A DNA stretch of 64,000 nucleotides, from positions 1 to 64,000 of the forward strand of contig JASANC010004370.1 in the NCBI GenBank assembly GCA_030248135.1, written 5' to 3'. Positions 1 through 29,900 of this stretch are shown in pieces. This DNA is from Theristus sp. LFF4_11 (Eukaryota; Nematoda; Chromadorea; Monhysterida; Xyalidae). The notes below the pieces were generated by a model that had not been told where the DNA came from, searched no databases, and was given only the letters and a program-made list of their open reading frames with translations. Within the stretch, counting starts at the first letter, position 1; every line of letters starts with the position of its first letter. A program made the position numbers and the translations under genes.

Positions 1-39
1 AAATCATGATTTTTTTGTCTTTAAAGTCCATAATATAAG

Positions 40-1936
40 GGCGTGCGTTCGATTGCGGCCCATTAGATAGCGGCCGAAGCATTGCGGCCGAAGCATTGCA
101 GCCTATGAAGGATTGCGGCCTGAAGGATTGCGGCCTAGGACGATTGCGGCCTGAAGGATTGCGGCCTGGACGAATGCGGACTGAAGGATTGCGGACTGGG
201 ACAATTGCGGCCTGGGACGGTTGCGGCCTGGGACGATTGCGGCCCGGGACGATTGCGGCCCGGGACGATTGCGGCCTGGGACGATTGCGGCCCGGGACGA
301 TTGCGGCCTGGGACGATTGCGGCCCACGAAATTTTAAAGCGTTGTCATTATCTTTGTCGCACGCAACTGGTTATGTTATTCTCGCACACGAGTTTTCAAT
401 TCTATTTTTCAAAAAAGTTGTTTTTTGTTTTATTGATTAGTAATTATGTTTTTCTTAGAACCCCAAATCGAAATCTTCTATGCTCAACTTTCCTTGTCGC
501 CGAGCAGAGCTATATTTCATCTGAGCCTTTTTGATTAATTTGTTATTCAAAGTTTTAAACTACCAATTAATTATTTAAAATTAAACCAACAAAAATTCTC
601 ATTAAAAATTAAAACTGTACTGTATGAAAATATCTAGATATCTGAAAATCTTCTTTTGTCTCGAGTCGAGACCTCAGGCAGAGACCCCACCTGGGGTTAA
701 TGAAAAAAACAAAAATCGTCATTTTTTTAATTTGAAAAAAATTCAGAAATTAAAGTCGTGCTAAATCAACCAGGGAGTTCGAAGAACCACATTTGATGTA
801 CAAGCGCCTCCCGAATGACTCCCGAAAACTTTCCAGATTTTGTTTGGGTGACCTCATTTACCCCTTTTTCCAAACCGCTACCATGCCTCTTCTTGTGTTT
901 TGACCCACAAAACGTCACTAATTATCCCCAGCTCAAGTGAAAACACACATACCGGGTTGAAATTCGATCAATTCTGATGATGGCGCGACGTCAGGACACG
1001 AAACAGCAACCAGACAACGTGGCGTTTGCAAACGGAGCAGCTCGGACGCTCAGAAATCAGATTGCAAAGCGAATTGTCACCTTATCTGCATCGGAAATGG
1101 TAAGCCAAGCTGTGGAACACTCAAAAACTTCATCGCCGAAGTTGTCGAAGCCTAAAATCAGTCGGTAAAACGGTCCAAAATCGACTACTGACGGTTTTAC
1201 GGTGGTAATATCAAAGAAAATTTTTGTTGAACTTTCGAAAAAATTGTGCCAAAATTAAGGTTTACAGAGCATATTAGAGGAAAAATGTTTATAATCGGCA
1301 TTTTTTAATCACATAAAAAATTTCGATTTTTGTTTAACAACCTTAACCCCACCCCCAGCATTTGTTTCAAATCGAACCTCCAGAATCTTGGATTTTCAAA
1401 CATAGGGATTCGGCCAACAAACAAGAACAATTCATTTCAATTCAGTTCAATTTCAATTCAATTTCCATTCAATTCAATTTATTTTTTTTGCTAACAGCGG
1501 CGCAAATATTGGCGCAAATATCAACGATCGATTCGACGCAAACGCAGCAGACACGACGACGACGATGGCTTAAACCATTGTTGTTCCAGAGCAGGGGTGT
1601 TGGGGGGGCGATATAGACGGCTGGAGCAAATTTTCTAGATAGACAGAAATTGACCTGGAAAGGTGACAAAACATGAAAACTTTGTGGGCCGCAATCGTCC
1701 CAGGCCGCAATCGTCCCGGGCCGCAATCGTCCCAGGCCGCAATCGTCCCAGGCCGCAATCGTCCCAGGCCGCAATCGTCCCAGGCCGCTACCGTCCAGGC
1801 CGCTATCGTCCCGGCCGCTATCGTCCAGGCCGCTATGCTTCGGCCGCAATCGTCCAGGCCGTAATCCTTCAGGCCGCTACGCTTCGGCCGCAATGGTCCA
1901 GGCCGCAATCTCTTGGGCCGCAAAAGTACATTTGCC
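40..1936. mobile_element. Foldback element with 15-bp minisatellite arms
   Basis: The left arm (about 61-327) is a tandem array of a 15-bp unit containing GATTGCGGCC. The right arm (about 1,685-1,925) is the same array in inverted orientation. The flanks at 28-39 and 1,937-2,030 are continuous in a second genomic copy, read on the opposite strand at about 3,310-3,455. That copy serves as a paralogous empty site and brackets the insert at about 40-1,936. Only AAG can be read as a possible 3-bp target duplication. The termini are GGC...GCC. ORFs in the arms are frame shadows of the minisatellite. No transposase is visible. The overall form resembles Drosophila FB elements, but no homology is claimed. 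Confidence 0.7.
692..1351. repeat. Short inverted-terminal repeat element nested in the foldback
   Basis: The ends TGGGGTTAA and TTAACCCCA are perfect complements. The interior (lysine-codon-rich poly-A/T tracts, then a GC-richer block near 960-1,160) matches 2,480-3,216. No clear target duplication flanks this copy. A short ORF at 977-1,168 recurs in degraded form in the other copy and is not considered a gene. Confidence 0.5.
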
Positions 1937-2479
1937 AAGCTAAATATATGATAACTTGACATTCTTCATTGTAATTTCAAAGATTTTGCAGCAAAATTTA
2001 GCGTTTTTCCTTCAAAATTTAAGCGAAAAAATCTCATGGGTGGGGTGGGGGTAGAGATGTAAGGGTCAAAAAAAAAAATTTTTTTAATTTTTTTTTTAAA
2101 AAAGTAAAAAAAATGAGCATTTTTTTTTAAATTTTTTTATTAAAAATTTTTGAAATTTTTTCTTTAATGTGCCCTGAAAATGCCGTTTTTGGCATAATTT
2201 TTCGAAAGTTCAACAAAAATTTTCTTTGACTTTACCTTGTCACTTAGTCTTCAACGCTGCAGGTGGTATTCTGGATTGATTTATCGACTGTTTTCTGAGC
2301 GTCGCAAAGGCTAGTTCAACAAATTCCGATGTCGCTAAGGTGAGATAGAAGCAGAGAACTCACATTTACGCACAGTACCGTGGGCCCAAAAAAAATTTCG
2401 AGGGGGGGGTATGGTACCGTGGGGGGGGGGGTGCCGACCAAAAAGTGAGGGGGGGGTCCAACCTATGGTAACGTGGGAC

Positions 2480-3216
2480 TAGGGTTGTTAAAAAAAACAA
2501 AAATCGTCATTTTTGTTTTTTTTTTAAAAAAAAAAAATTTTTTTTTAAAAAAAAAAATTTCAAAAATCAAAGTTGTGCTAAATCAATCAGGGAGTCCGAA
2601 GAACCACATATGATATGCAAGCGCCTCCCGAATGACACCCGTATGGCGGAACTTTGCAGATTTTGTTTTGGTGACCTCAATTACCCCTTTTCCAAACCGT
2701 CACCATGCCTCTTCTTGTGTTTTGACCTCCAAAACGTCACTAATTGTCACCAGCTAAGCTAATGCTAAAGTGAAGACAAACATACCGCCTTGAAATTCGA
2801 TCAATTCTTCTGATGGTGTCGCGACGACACGACACGAAGCAGCAACCAGACAACGTAGCGCTTGCAAACGGAGCAGCGAGCACAATCGGACGCTCTGCGA
2901 GGCGAATCGTCACCTTATCTGCATCGGAAATGGTAGGCTAAGCTTTGGGACGCTCAAAAACTTCATCGCAGATGTTGTCGAAACCTAAAATCAGTCGGTA
3001 AAACGGCCCAAAATCGACTGCTAAAGGTTTTACGAGGTATAATCAAAGAAAATTTTTGTTGAACTTTCGAAAAATTGTGCCAAAATTGAGGTTTTCAGAG
3101 CATATTAGAGGAAAATTTTTCGAATTTTTTTTTAAAAAAAAAATCGGCCTTTTTTTTTTTTTTTTAATCACATTCTTTTTAAAAAAAAAAATTTTCATTT
3201 TTGTTTAACAACCCCA
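2480..3216. repeat. Nested copy of the 692-1,351 repeat
   Basis: It begins TAGGGTTGTTAA and ends TTAACAACCCCA. It lies between imperfect copies of GGTAACGTGGGAC and GGAACGTGGGAC, possibly a target duplication. The host element carries similar internal motifs, so this is not certain. The interior is clearly homologous to 692-1,351, including the block with GCGCCTCCCGAATGAC. Confidence 0.5.
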
Positions 3217-3309
3217 GGAACGTGGGACCCCCCCCCCCCAGGGGGGTCCCATGGGGGGGTGCATTTTTTCAAAATTTTCTGTGGGGGGGGTCCACCCCCC
3301 CCCACCCCC

Positions 3310-3455
3310 CATGATAATTTTTCGCTTAAATTTTGAAGGAAAAACGCTAAATTTTGCTGCAAAATCGTTGAAATTACAATGAAGATGGTCAAGTTATCAT
3401 ATATTCAGCTTATATTATGGACTTTATAGACAAAAAATCATGATTTTCGAAAAAA
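3310..3455 (-). repeat. Paralogous empty site for the first foldback element
   Basis: Read on the minus strand, this segment joins the sequence at positions 1-39 directly to that at 1,937-2,030, with a few substitutions. It is a copy of the locus lacking the 1.9-kb foldback insert. Confidence 0.65.
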
Positions 3456-3474
3456 ATTTTAGGGTGTGCAGAAA

Positions 3475-3675
3475 ATTTGGGGGGGGGGGGGGGTGTCCGC
3501 CAGACAAAATTTCATGGGGGGGGGGTGGGGGGGGTGTCGGCCAAATTTTCGAGGGGGGGGGTACGATGGGGGGGGGGGGGGTGCCCGGTTTTAGGGGGGT
3601 GGGTGGCACGGTGCCCCCCCCCCCCCCCCCCCCACCCGACGGTCTCGGGTGCTCTGGGGGGGGGGTGTACCTAGG
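3475..3675. repeat. Long G and C homopolymer runs
   Basis: Several runs of 8-14 or more G, then a C run of more than 15 near 3,615-3,635. The tract has potential for G-quadruplex formation and is also a likely place for assembly length errors. Frames through it are poly-Gly or poly-Pro and not genes. Confidence 0.7.
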
Positions 3676-5035
3676 GTTAGGGGCTTTGAAAAAAAAAATT
3701 TTTTTTTAATTTTTTTTTCGTTTTTTTTTAAAAAAAAAATTTTGATTTTTTTTTTGAAAATTAAAAAAAAATGTTAAATTTTTTTCTTCTACTTTGCTCT
3801 GAAAATTCGATTTATGGCATAATTTTTTGAAAGTTCAAACCAAATTTTCTTCCCAACTTCTTTGTGTGCTTAGGTAAATGTCATTATTTGGTCATTTTGA
3901 CCGACGTACTCCATGTTTTTCGATTTGGATGACTTCTAGAGTCAATTTTTAGCGTTGAAATGACTTAACTGAATTGAAATATCGTTTCAGAAATCGTTTT
4001 CTTGCAACTTAGAACATGTTTTTCAGTCGGTAGGCCATGAGATGAACATGATATCTTGTTGATTGGCGTATGTTATAGGTCTACAATGGAGTTGTGCGAT
4101 ATATTGTTAAACAATTTGAGCGGAGATGTTGGTTAATACCACATCACACGACCGTTTTTCAGATACCCGATAACATGGCCACATGTTAAAACTTGCGTGC
4201 TGAGCTAAACTAACGTGTTAAACTTGCGTCTGTCAGTTGCCCGCAACGTGATCGCGAAATCATGGTACGTGTTTTCGATACGATGATTTGAAGAGTGGGC
4301 TCTCGCCATGTGGCAGATAGCATAGCTGGTTGAACCTGAAAGTAAGTGTCTTGGGGGGGGGGGGCGACCGGGTCGACAGGGGTTGCCGACTCAGCTACAG
4401 CAAACAGGAATTTTTGAACACAGTCAAATTTTGGTAATTTTCAAAAGAGGAACAACTAAGAACGGTTCAATATTCAAGTACACGTCGAAAATTGTCCTGT
4501 TTTACTGTTGAAAATGCAACTTTCCCTCTATGAAATGGACATAATTTCAATAAAACACGATTTTCGCTCTTATAGTTTTCCGGATCGTTCTGAAAATAGT
4601 CTAGATGAACTCAGCTCGACGAGACGCTTCGAACAAACCTAACTTGTAAAAAAAAATTTTTTTTTTAAAAAAAAAATTTTTTTTTTAATTTAAAAAAAAA
4701 ATCCGGATTTTTTTTTTCCCCCTAACCCTAGGTGTACCCCCCCCCCCCCCCCCCCCCCCCACCCCCCCGCCCACGGTACTGTTTACGCATCGTTTTTCAG
4801 GATCTCGAAAGGTGGAAATTGCACTGTCTGCCACTGCAAGCGTAACTTCGTTGGTTGCTCGTTGCTGTTTCGCCTCGTGTCGTCAGCATGATCACACCGG
4901 TTTGTTGTGAAACTTGTTTCCATGTTATTTGAGGTGAATTGAGAGGCAAAACACGAGACGTGATGTCGTCGGTGGGAAAATGGGGTCGCCGAAACCAAGT
5001 CTGAAATTTTCACCCTCCTCCCATATGAGTGGGGG

Positions 5036-5791
5036 TAGAGATGTAAGGGTCAAAAAAAAAATTTTTTTTTTAATTTTTTTTTTAAAAAGTAAAAAAAAAT
5101 AAGCATTTTTTTTATTTTTTTTATTAAAAATTTTTGAAATTTTTTCTTTAATGTGCCCTGAAAATGCCGTTTTTGGCATAATTTTTCGAAAGTTCAACAA
5201 AAATTTTCTTTGACTTTACCTTGTCACTTAGTCTTCAACGCTGCAGGTGGTATTCTGGATTGATTTATCGACTGTTTTCAGCCTTGGTGAGTGATGATCG
5301 ACTCGCGCATTGAAGTACTTGAGCGTCGCAAAGGCTAGTTCAACAAATTCCGATGTCGCTAAGGTGAGATAGAAGCAGAGAACTCACATTTACGCATCGT
5401 TTTTCAGGATCTCGAAAGGTGGAAATTGCACTGTCTGCCACTGCAAGCGTAACTTCGTTGGTTGCTCGTTGCTGTTTCGCCTCGTGTCGTCAGCATGATC
5501 ACACCGGTTTGTTGTGGAACTTGTTTCCATGTTATTTGAGGTGAATTGAGAGGCAAAACACGAGACGTGATGTCGTCGGTGGGAAAATGGGGTCGCCGAA
5601 ACCAAGTCTGAAATTTTCACCCTCCTCCCATATGAGTGGGGGTCATATGGTAAGTCGGTGGCTCCTCAGATGGTGATATTCGGACTCCCTGAAAAATTCT
5701 GAACAACTTTCATTTAAAAAAAAAATTTAAAAAAAATATTTTTTTTTAAAAAAGAAAAAAAATAGAAATTTTTTTTTTCTTGACATCTCTA
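5036..5791 (-). mobile_element. hAT-type MITE, 756 bp
   Basis: It starts TAGAGATGTAAGGG and ends CTTGACATCTCTA, giving matching TAGAGATGT termini. The flanks are AGTGGGGG and GGTGGGGG (7 of 8 identical). It is the reverse-oriented relative of 9,456-10,189. It contains an intact 76-codon ORF (5,390-5,620, minus) nearly identical in all three copies; no known protein family is recognised. Confidence 0.75.
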
Positions 5792-5960
5792 GGTGGGGGG
5801 TGTGCACCCCCCCAGAAAATTTTCTACAATAGTGCACCCCCCCATGGCCCACGCCTGGGGGGTGTCACTGTACCATGACTGACACCCCCCCACTGAAAAA
5901 TTTTCGGCACCCCCCCCCCCCCACGTGACGACACCCCCCCCCTCGAAAATTTGCTTTCGC
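5792..5960. repeat. Degraded G/C-run repeat
   Basis: Alternating C and G runs with AAAATTTTCT and CGAAAATTT motifs also seen inside 2,373-4,781. This is probably a fragment of the same family. The 5,960-6,318 interval that follows has no repeat structure I can name and probably holds the 5' flank of the vasa-like gene. Confidence 0.4.
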
Positions 5961-6318
5961 CTTCGGTACTGGTTTGGGTAGGGTTGAGCGTTGGGTTTGG
6001 GTAGGGTTTATCTTAGTTGAACTAAACATACGAACGATTTTCATTCTCAAATTTTGTTGGTGGTTTTTTATTTTTATTTTTTGTTTAATTTGTCTGTCTC
6101 TCTCTGTATAGTCACGTCACGATAACGAGTGAAACCACCAATTAACGATCGGCGACGGAATAAAAAAACCAGCAAAAGAGTTTATTGTTTACCGAATCAA
6201 CCGAATTTCACCGGACCGGTTCACGCACGGTTCACCCAACACCTTGAACGAGGAATTCCCAGGAGGAGAGGGTCCATCCACCACATTCCACATTCCACAA
6301 TTCTGCGAAAAGACGAAA

Positions 6319-24579
<18,261 letters not shown>

Positions 24580-26942
24580 GAGAAATGGTGGGCGTGGTCA
24601 GATTTGTGCAGGCAGCTGGGGTTGATTTGGGATCTGGATGTTTTTTGGGCAATTTGGTGTTATTTTTCTGTGTTGGTTAAATGAAAATTATGTAGTTTTC
24701 CTGAAGACTGTTCAACTTGTTATGATGTTGTTGCGCAGTCCAAAAGCAAACGCGAAAGTATTTTTTTGGCGGAGACTCCCTGTAACATCGCATGTTTGTG
24801 ACTGTGCAATTCGGTGTTCATAACAGGGTGCGCGTTTTCACAATTTTTTGTGGTGCTTTTTTTCAAATCTTCGTAGTTCTCGGATTGCTAGCAAAGTTTT
24901 GTAAGATTGCTGCTAAATCACCAAAACATGTAGTTTTCCACAAATTTTTATTCTCTCATCTCAGTTATCGCCTGCAGGTTATTCGTTTTGTTGTTGTTGT
25001 TGTTGTTGTACTATCATGTGGCTGCGAGTTGGTTGGTAAAAAGTAACTGGTTTTTTCCGAGTTTGCTGGTCCAAGCCGGTTTTTTACAGTTTCAGTTTTC
25101 TCCTGCCTTCTCTCATTCATCGTGGAGTCCCTGGCTTAAAAGGAATTTCTGAAAAATTTCCGATTTAAAAAAGTACTTCTTGAACTCCTGGGCCACATGG
25201 ACAGCCACGTTTTGTTTTTTTTTCATTGTATTCTTGCTGTAAGACTTTTCTTTTCTAATCTTGCTTAGTTTTGTTTGTTTTTGTTTTCTTTTCTGATGAC
25301 TTGAGATTCTCTGTGTCGCTGTTTTGTCGGTTTGTTTCCATTTGTGTTGTTTTGTTTGGTTGTTTTTCTTGTCATTTCTCTTTGTTGTTTGTCAGTAAAA
25401 AACTGACAGAAATTTTCCGTGTCGAATTTGTGAGGTTACTATCATGTTGCATTGGCATTATGACTACACTCACACTACTGTTATGTTTTGAAATTTTCCA
25501 CAAAGTTCTAATCAGATTTTTTACTAAATTTGTTTTTTTTCATTGGAAGTAGTTTTTTTGCCAAATTTGTCAAGTGGTCGCATTGTTTTCGGTGTTTTGT
25601 TTTGTTTGGAAATCTTTTTTTCGTTCAACCGGTTCGGTAGTTTTGTTATTTTGTCATTCGTGGCCTGATTTGGAAATGAAGAACGTTCTTTTTTGTCGTC
25701 GGAATGGATAAAGAGCTGCTAAGTTTTTGTCTTTGGGTTCTCTGTTCGATTGCCATGCCTTGCAAACTTTCTAAGCAAAATGGGTAAAAAAATGTTGATT
25801 GAACCGGTTTCGCCATGTGAAAGGAAATTGTTGTGACGTTTTTAGATGGATTTTTTCGCGATGTGTCAATTGTAAAAGGCTGTAATATTTTGAAAAAAAG
25901 TTAAAAATGTTATTCACTCTAATTTTGTGAGCAGGGTGTTTGTTCGGTGATTGCATCAGATTGCGGTTTGAAAACGTTCTGCCTTTTCGTGATTTTTTTA
26001 TTCGGTGGTTTTTTCTCAATACTTTGCATTTGTCTGTCTGAAAGCTGTTCGTGAGAAAAAACGAACAGTCGGTTGATATGATTCTGCAGTGCACTTAAAG
26101 TATGTCTGTTTAAACCTGTCATTTTTTCGCAGAATTCAGAACAGGCGAGAACAACGAATTACTGCATCTGGTTTGCGACAGTGGCTAAATATGTTTTCTT
26201 GCAACTCCGGTCTGGACTCTGAGAAAAAAACTGACATGTTCAAACAAACATAGGGTACATTTTTGTTTTATAGTATCGGTTCATCCTGTTTCTCCCGTTC
26301 ATATCCTACGGTTATTTTGCTCGTTATTGCTGTTGATTTTTCTGATTTCTGAAAATGCAACGAATAAAAAATCGCGAGAATGCTGATGTTTTCGTGCTCA
26401 TTTGAATGTGAGCGTTTCTGAGCTGTAGCGACCGTTTTGTGATACGCAGCGAAGAAAAATATGTTCAGATTTTTTCTTGTCTCCTCGACTAAATGAACTG
26501 CGTTCAAACCACTAATTGCATCCGAAATACATAAGTGTACTCAACTATGTAATGATGTCGCATTACGTCAACATAACATCAACATTATTAGTGTGCGGCC
26601 ACATGCACAATGTGTGTCGGTCATAAATTTCAAAATAACGAAGCTACCTTTCGCAGCAAACACTATTTCAAAACAGGCCAAACAACACGCATCTGCGTAA
26701 CTAACGCTGGATGGACAATACTACTCGGTTTGCAGACTGAAAATTTTGAACAGTATGTTTCCATGGCAACACCTGAAATGAACCGGGTCTAACTGACCGG
26801 TCTGTGGTAACGAACGGTGTTACAGTAAGGGGCACCTAATCTTTGTTTGGAACAGGAATTTTGCAGAAACAACAACAGCAATGGAGATTTCAGAGCTTCA
26901 ATAATTTTAATTTTTCACGAAAAAAATACGATTCGAAGAATC
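24580..26942. other. Intergenic, vasa 3' flank to FAM161 5' flank
   Basis: AT-rich, T-run-rich DNA with a (TTG)n run near 25,000. It presumably contains the vasa 3' UTR and the FAM161 promoter, but I cannot place a polyadenylation site or a core promoter. The ORFs here are low-complexity T-rich frames without domains. Confidence 0.5.
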
Positions 26943-29900
26943 ATGACGACCAAGACAGAACTGCAACGAATTGATCGTCTATTGGCGTCCACTGATGAAC
27001 TGTTGAGCTCGCTAGTTACTGAGGAGGAATATGGCGTGCAGGTTTGCCCAATTTCATTGGTTGATTGACAAAATTATGTTTTATACACAACGAAATCACT
27101 GTGAAATCGAAATAACTTTCCGAACAAACTGCTTTACGCTGTAATACAGACCGGACTGTTGAAAAGTTATCAGATCAATTGCCAGTTGATGCTGTTCAAA
27201 GGTGCCTTTCATGGTCTATCAGTTTATTATAAACCGTTCAAAATCAAAATGACCTGACTGGGGTTTTGGAAAAATATTCAGGGTTCAATGAAATACAGTT
27301 TCATTGCTTGATTGATTGATTGATAAATAGATCAATCAATTTACAAAATATACAATAAATCTCCAGTAATTTCACAAAACTCACCCACATTTCTTTCCAG
27401 CCGACCAACGATCCCTGTATGCTCAGCGAGCTATCAGTGTTGCGTCGCGCGCACAAGCAGCTGCTCCATCGAATTCAGGACGCGTATCGCAGTCAAACCG
27501 GCGACGACCTTGGCTGGGGGGACAGCAGCGTGCCAAGGCGTATCGGCGATCAAGAACGTCCGTTTGACGACGATGATGAGGTGCAGCTGGACGAGCGATA
27601 CTTCAACGACGAAGTCAGCTGGGCGATTCAGCAGTCGATCATTGATGAACGACAGGTTTGTTTTTGGGAGGATGGTTTCGTATGTATGGATATACCGTAA
27701 GCATGCATACCGTAACCACAACCAATCAGCTGATTCCCTATAGCACTGTAGCACGTTCTCAACCATTTGTACCTTCCATCAATCTGCTTCAAAAACTACA
27801 AAACCTTATTGTCTTCTTCCACTCAGGACCTGCTCACGTTAAACGCACACCTCCAAGAACAACTGGTCGATATCGACGACGACGACAACAACGACGTGCC
27901 GTATGATTTGTTTGAAAATGGATCTGGAGTGGAGAATTACTGCCCCACAGCGGAAAAAGTCGACCTGAACAAGTGCGGCGCGCCCGAAACGACCGGCTGG
28001 CTACGTCGGCATAGCACGACCACCACTGTCACGCATCATTGTCAGCATCAGCAATTCGTCAGCGCTACAAAATCGCAAAGTGGACGGACGAAAACGGCCG
28101 GTCAAAGTTGGACGCCCGCAATCACCGTGCCGCAGCCGTTCCACATGACCATTCGGTATTTAGAACTGCACAACGTTTATTGTACCCATAGCTATAAAAA
28201 GGTGTCCGGTGTCCTTTCAGCATGGTCTCCCGAGGAATACCAAACTCGATATGTTTTGAGTCACTTTTATCAATTCTGAGCACACGGCACGCGCGCAGGC
28301 GGACAGGATACCGGGCACTTGTTCGGACAAACTGAGAAAGCTGTTGATTGTTGACTACACACGCATGGGGATTGATTTGTGCAGAAAAACGGTGATTTTT
28401 TTTGAAATGCAGTTGAACTATGGAATTATCTCTGGCAATTCTGAAGTCTAGCCCCCACTGGTCAAGTGTCACTTCATATCTCCTTCCATACACTGAGTTT
28501 CGGGTGTTGGTCGAAATATGGCAAGGGGGTCAAAATATGGCAGCTGCAAAATTGCCATATTTTGACCCCCGGTCAAAATATGGCGGGGGTCAAAATATGG
28601 CATGAGTCGCATGACACTGTCTTACACAGAAAGCAGTCACGTGTTCACCAACCAATCAGCGCACTGCCTATAATTTAGAGGACGACTGCAATTATAGGTG
28701 CACTCTACAGAAAGTGACCAATAAAACTATAAAAAAACTCCACCCTTGTATTCCCATCAGAGACGAGACGACACCGATCAAAGCGACCTACGCGGCGAAG
28801 TTCGTCGCCGCCAGTCTGAGCGACCACGAACGCTCAAACGCGACTAACCCACGATTCCAGGCCCGACCCGTACCGCCGTCCACCTATCTGCCGCTATTTG
28901 AGGAGCTCCAGAGAGCCCGCGAATGTCGCCGCGCATTCCTACACGAGCATTGCGCCGAATTGCATAACGCCAGGCAAGAACCATTTCGATTCTCAAAGCC
29001 GAGACCACACTCTTTTCATCATCGTCATCATCATCATCGCCAGCGCTCTTCATCGGTGGACAACGTTTCGTTACTGGACAATGCCAAATCGGACGGTCTG
29101 TTTCGCGCGCGGCCCGCGCCGCAGTACCGCGACAGAGAAGATGCGGCTGGAAAGACGGGCACTGATCCAGTGGAAAAGCGGCGAGAGCGAGCGGTGAAAC
29201 TGCTGGCGAAGTCGGCCATGCCCGGCAACATGGAGGTTGGTGGAGTGTCATTTATTTGAGATTGACATTCATCCATGGAATTGATTTGTCACCCTCGTGG
29301 CCTGGGTGGTGGTAGCGCGTTAGGCTCTTTGTCTGTGCGGTCTGCGTTCGGGGGTTTGAGCCCCGCTGAGGGGTGTATAGGCATTTAATGACAGAGTAAA
29401 CTCAATGGGCACCCCACTCGACGGCGTTCTGTACGCTTTTGTGGATTAGCCCCGGCTGAAAAACATCGCCTAAGATCACCGTTAGTGCGTTTGGAATTGA
29501 TGAATTGATATGCACGCTGATCTGCTGATCTGGTCTGGTTATTGTGTTGCCGCACCTGTCCTCAAACACTGAGAATGTCTACTAAACAAATTACCGAACA
29601 AATTTGTTCAGCTGTGAGTGGAAGCTGAACAAAACTTGCGTGCGGTAACAATAATAGTAACTTGCGTGTGCGGTAGACGTGCGTGGCGCAAGATGCGTTG
29701 TGTGCAACATCACTGTTGTGTTTTTCACAGCAGAGATTCAACAGCAAAATCAACAATAATCAACTGGAAGGTCAATGTTTTCAGCCGATTTTGTCACCCG
29801 TTTGTAAACAAGCCAATCCGTAACGAGCTTGTCGCAACCATCGCAAACCAACTGCCCGTTCGCAGGTTCGCCAGGCAGCCGCACACCGCCGACAGCAGAC

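Larger units (their letters stand above)
2373..4781. mobile_element. G-rich 2.4-kb hAT-like insertion with 8-bp TSD
   Basis: The terminal inverted repeats are CAGTACCGTGGGC and GCCCACGGTACTG. They are flanked by identical TTTACGCA (2,365-2,372 and 4,782-4,789). An 8-bp duplication and a CAG terminus fit the hAT superfamily. The interior has long homopolymeric G and C runs, poly-A/T tracts, a nested 2,480-3,216 repeat and no recognisable transposase. ORFs over the G runs are artefacts. Confidence 0.75.
2053..5035 (-). mobile_element. hAT-type MITE copy split by a second insertion
   Basis: 2,053-2,372 and 4,790-5,035 are the two halves of one element. Its intact relatives lie at 5,036-5,791 and 9,456-10,189. 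It begins TAGAGATGTAAGGG, as those do. It is interrupted by the 2,373-4,781 insertion, which duplicated TTTACGCA. The right end is missing, because the next copy begins where this one stops at 5,035. The 76-codon ORF on the minus strand at 4,783-5,013 is also present in the other copies. Confidence 0.7.

Noticed and set aside
96..440. Long frames on both strands over the GATTGCGGCC arrays
   Set aside because: All six frames stay open because the repeat is 15 bp long and lacks stops. No start context or domain.
3424..3709. Gly-rich or Pro-rich ORFs
   Set aside because: They are translations of G and C homopolymers.
28714..29259. Whole 181-codon ORF as an independent gene
   Set aside because: Its middle is FAM161 exon 4. 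The N-terminal part is intron and the end passes a GT donor.
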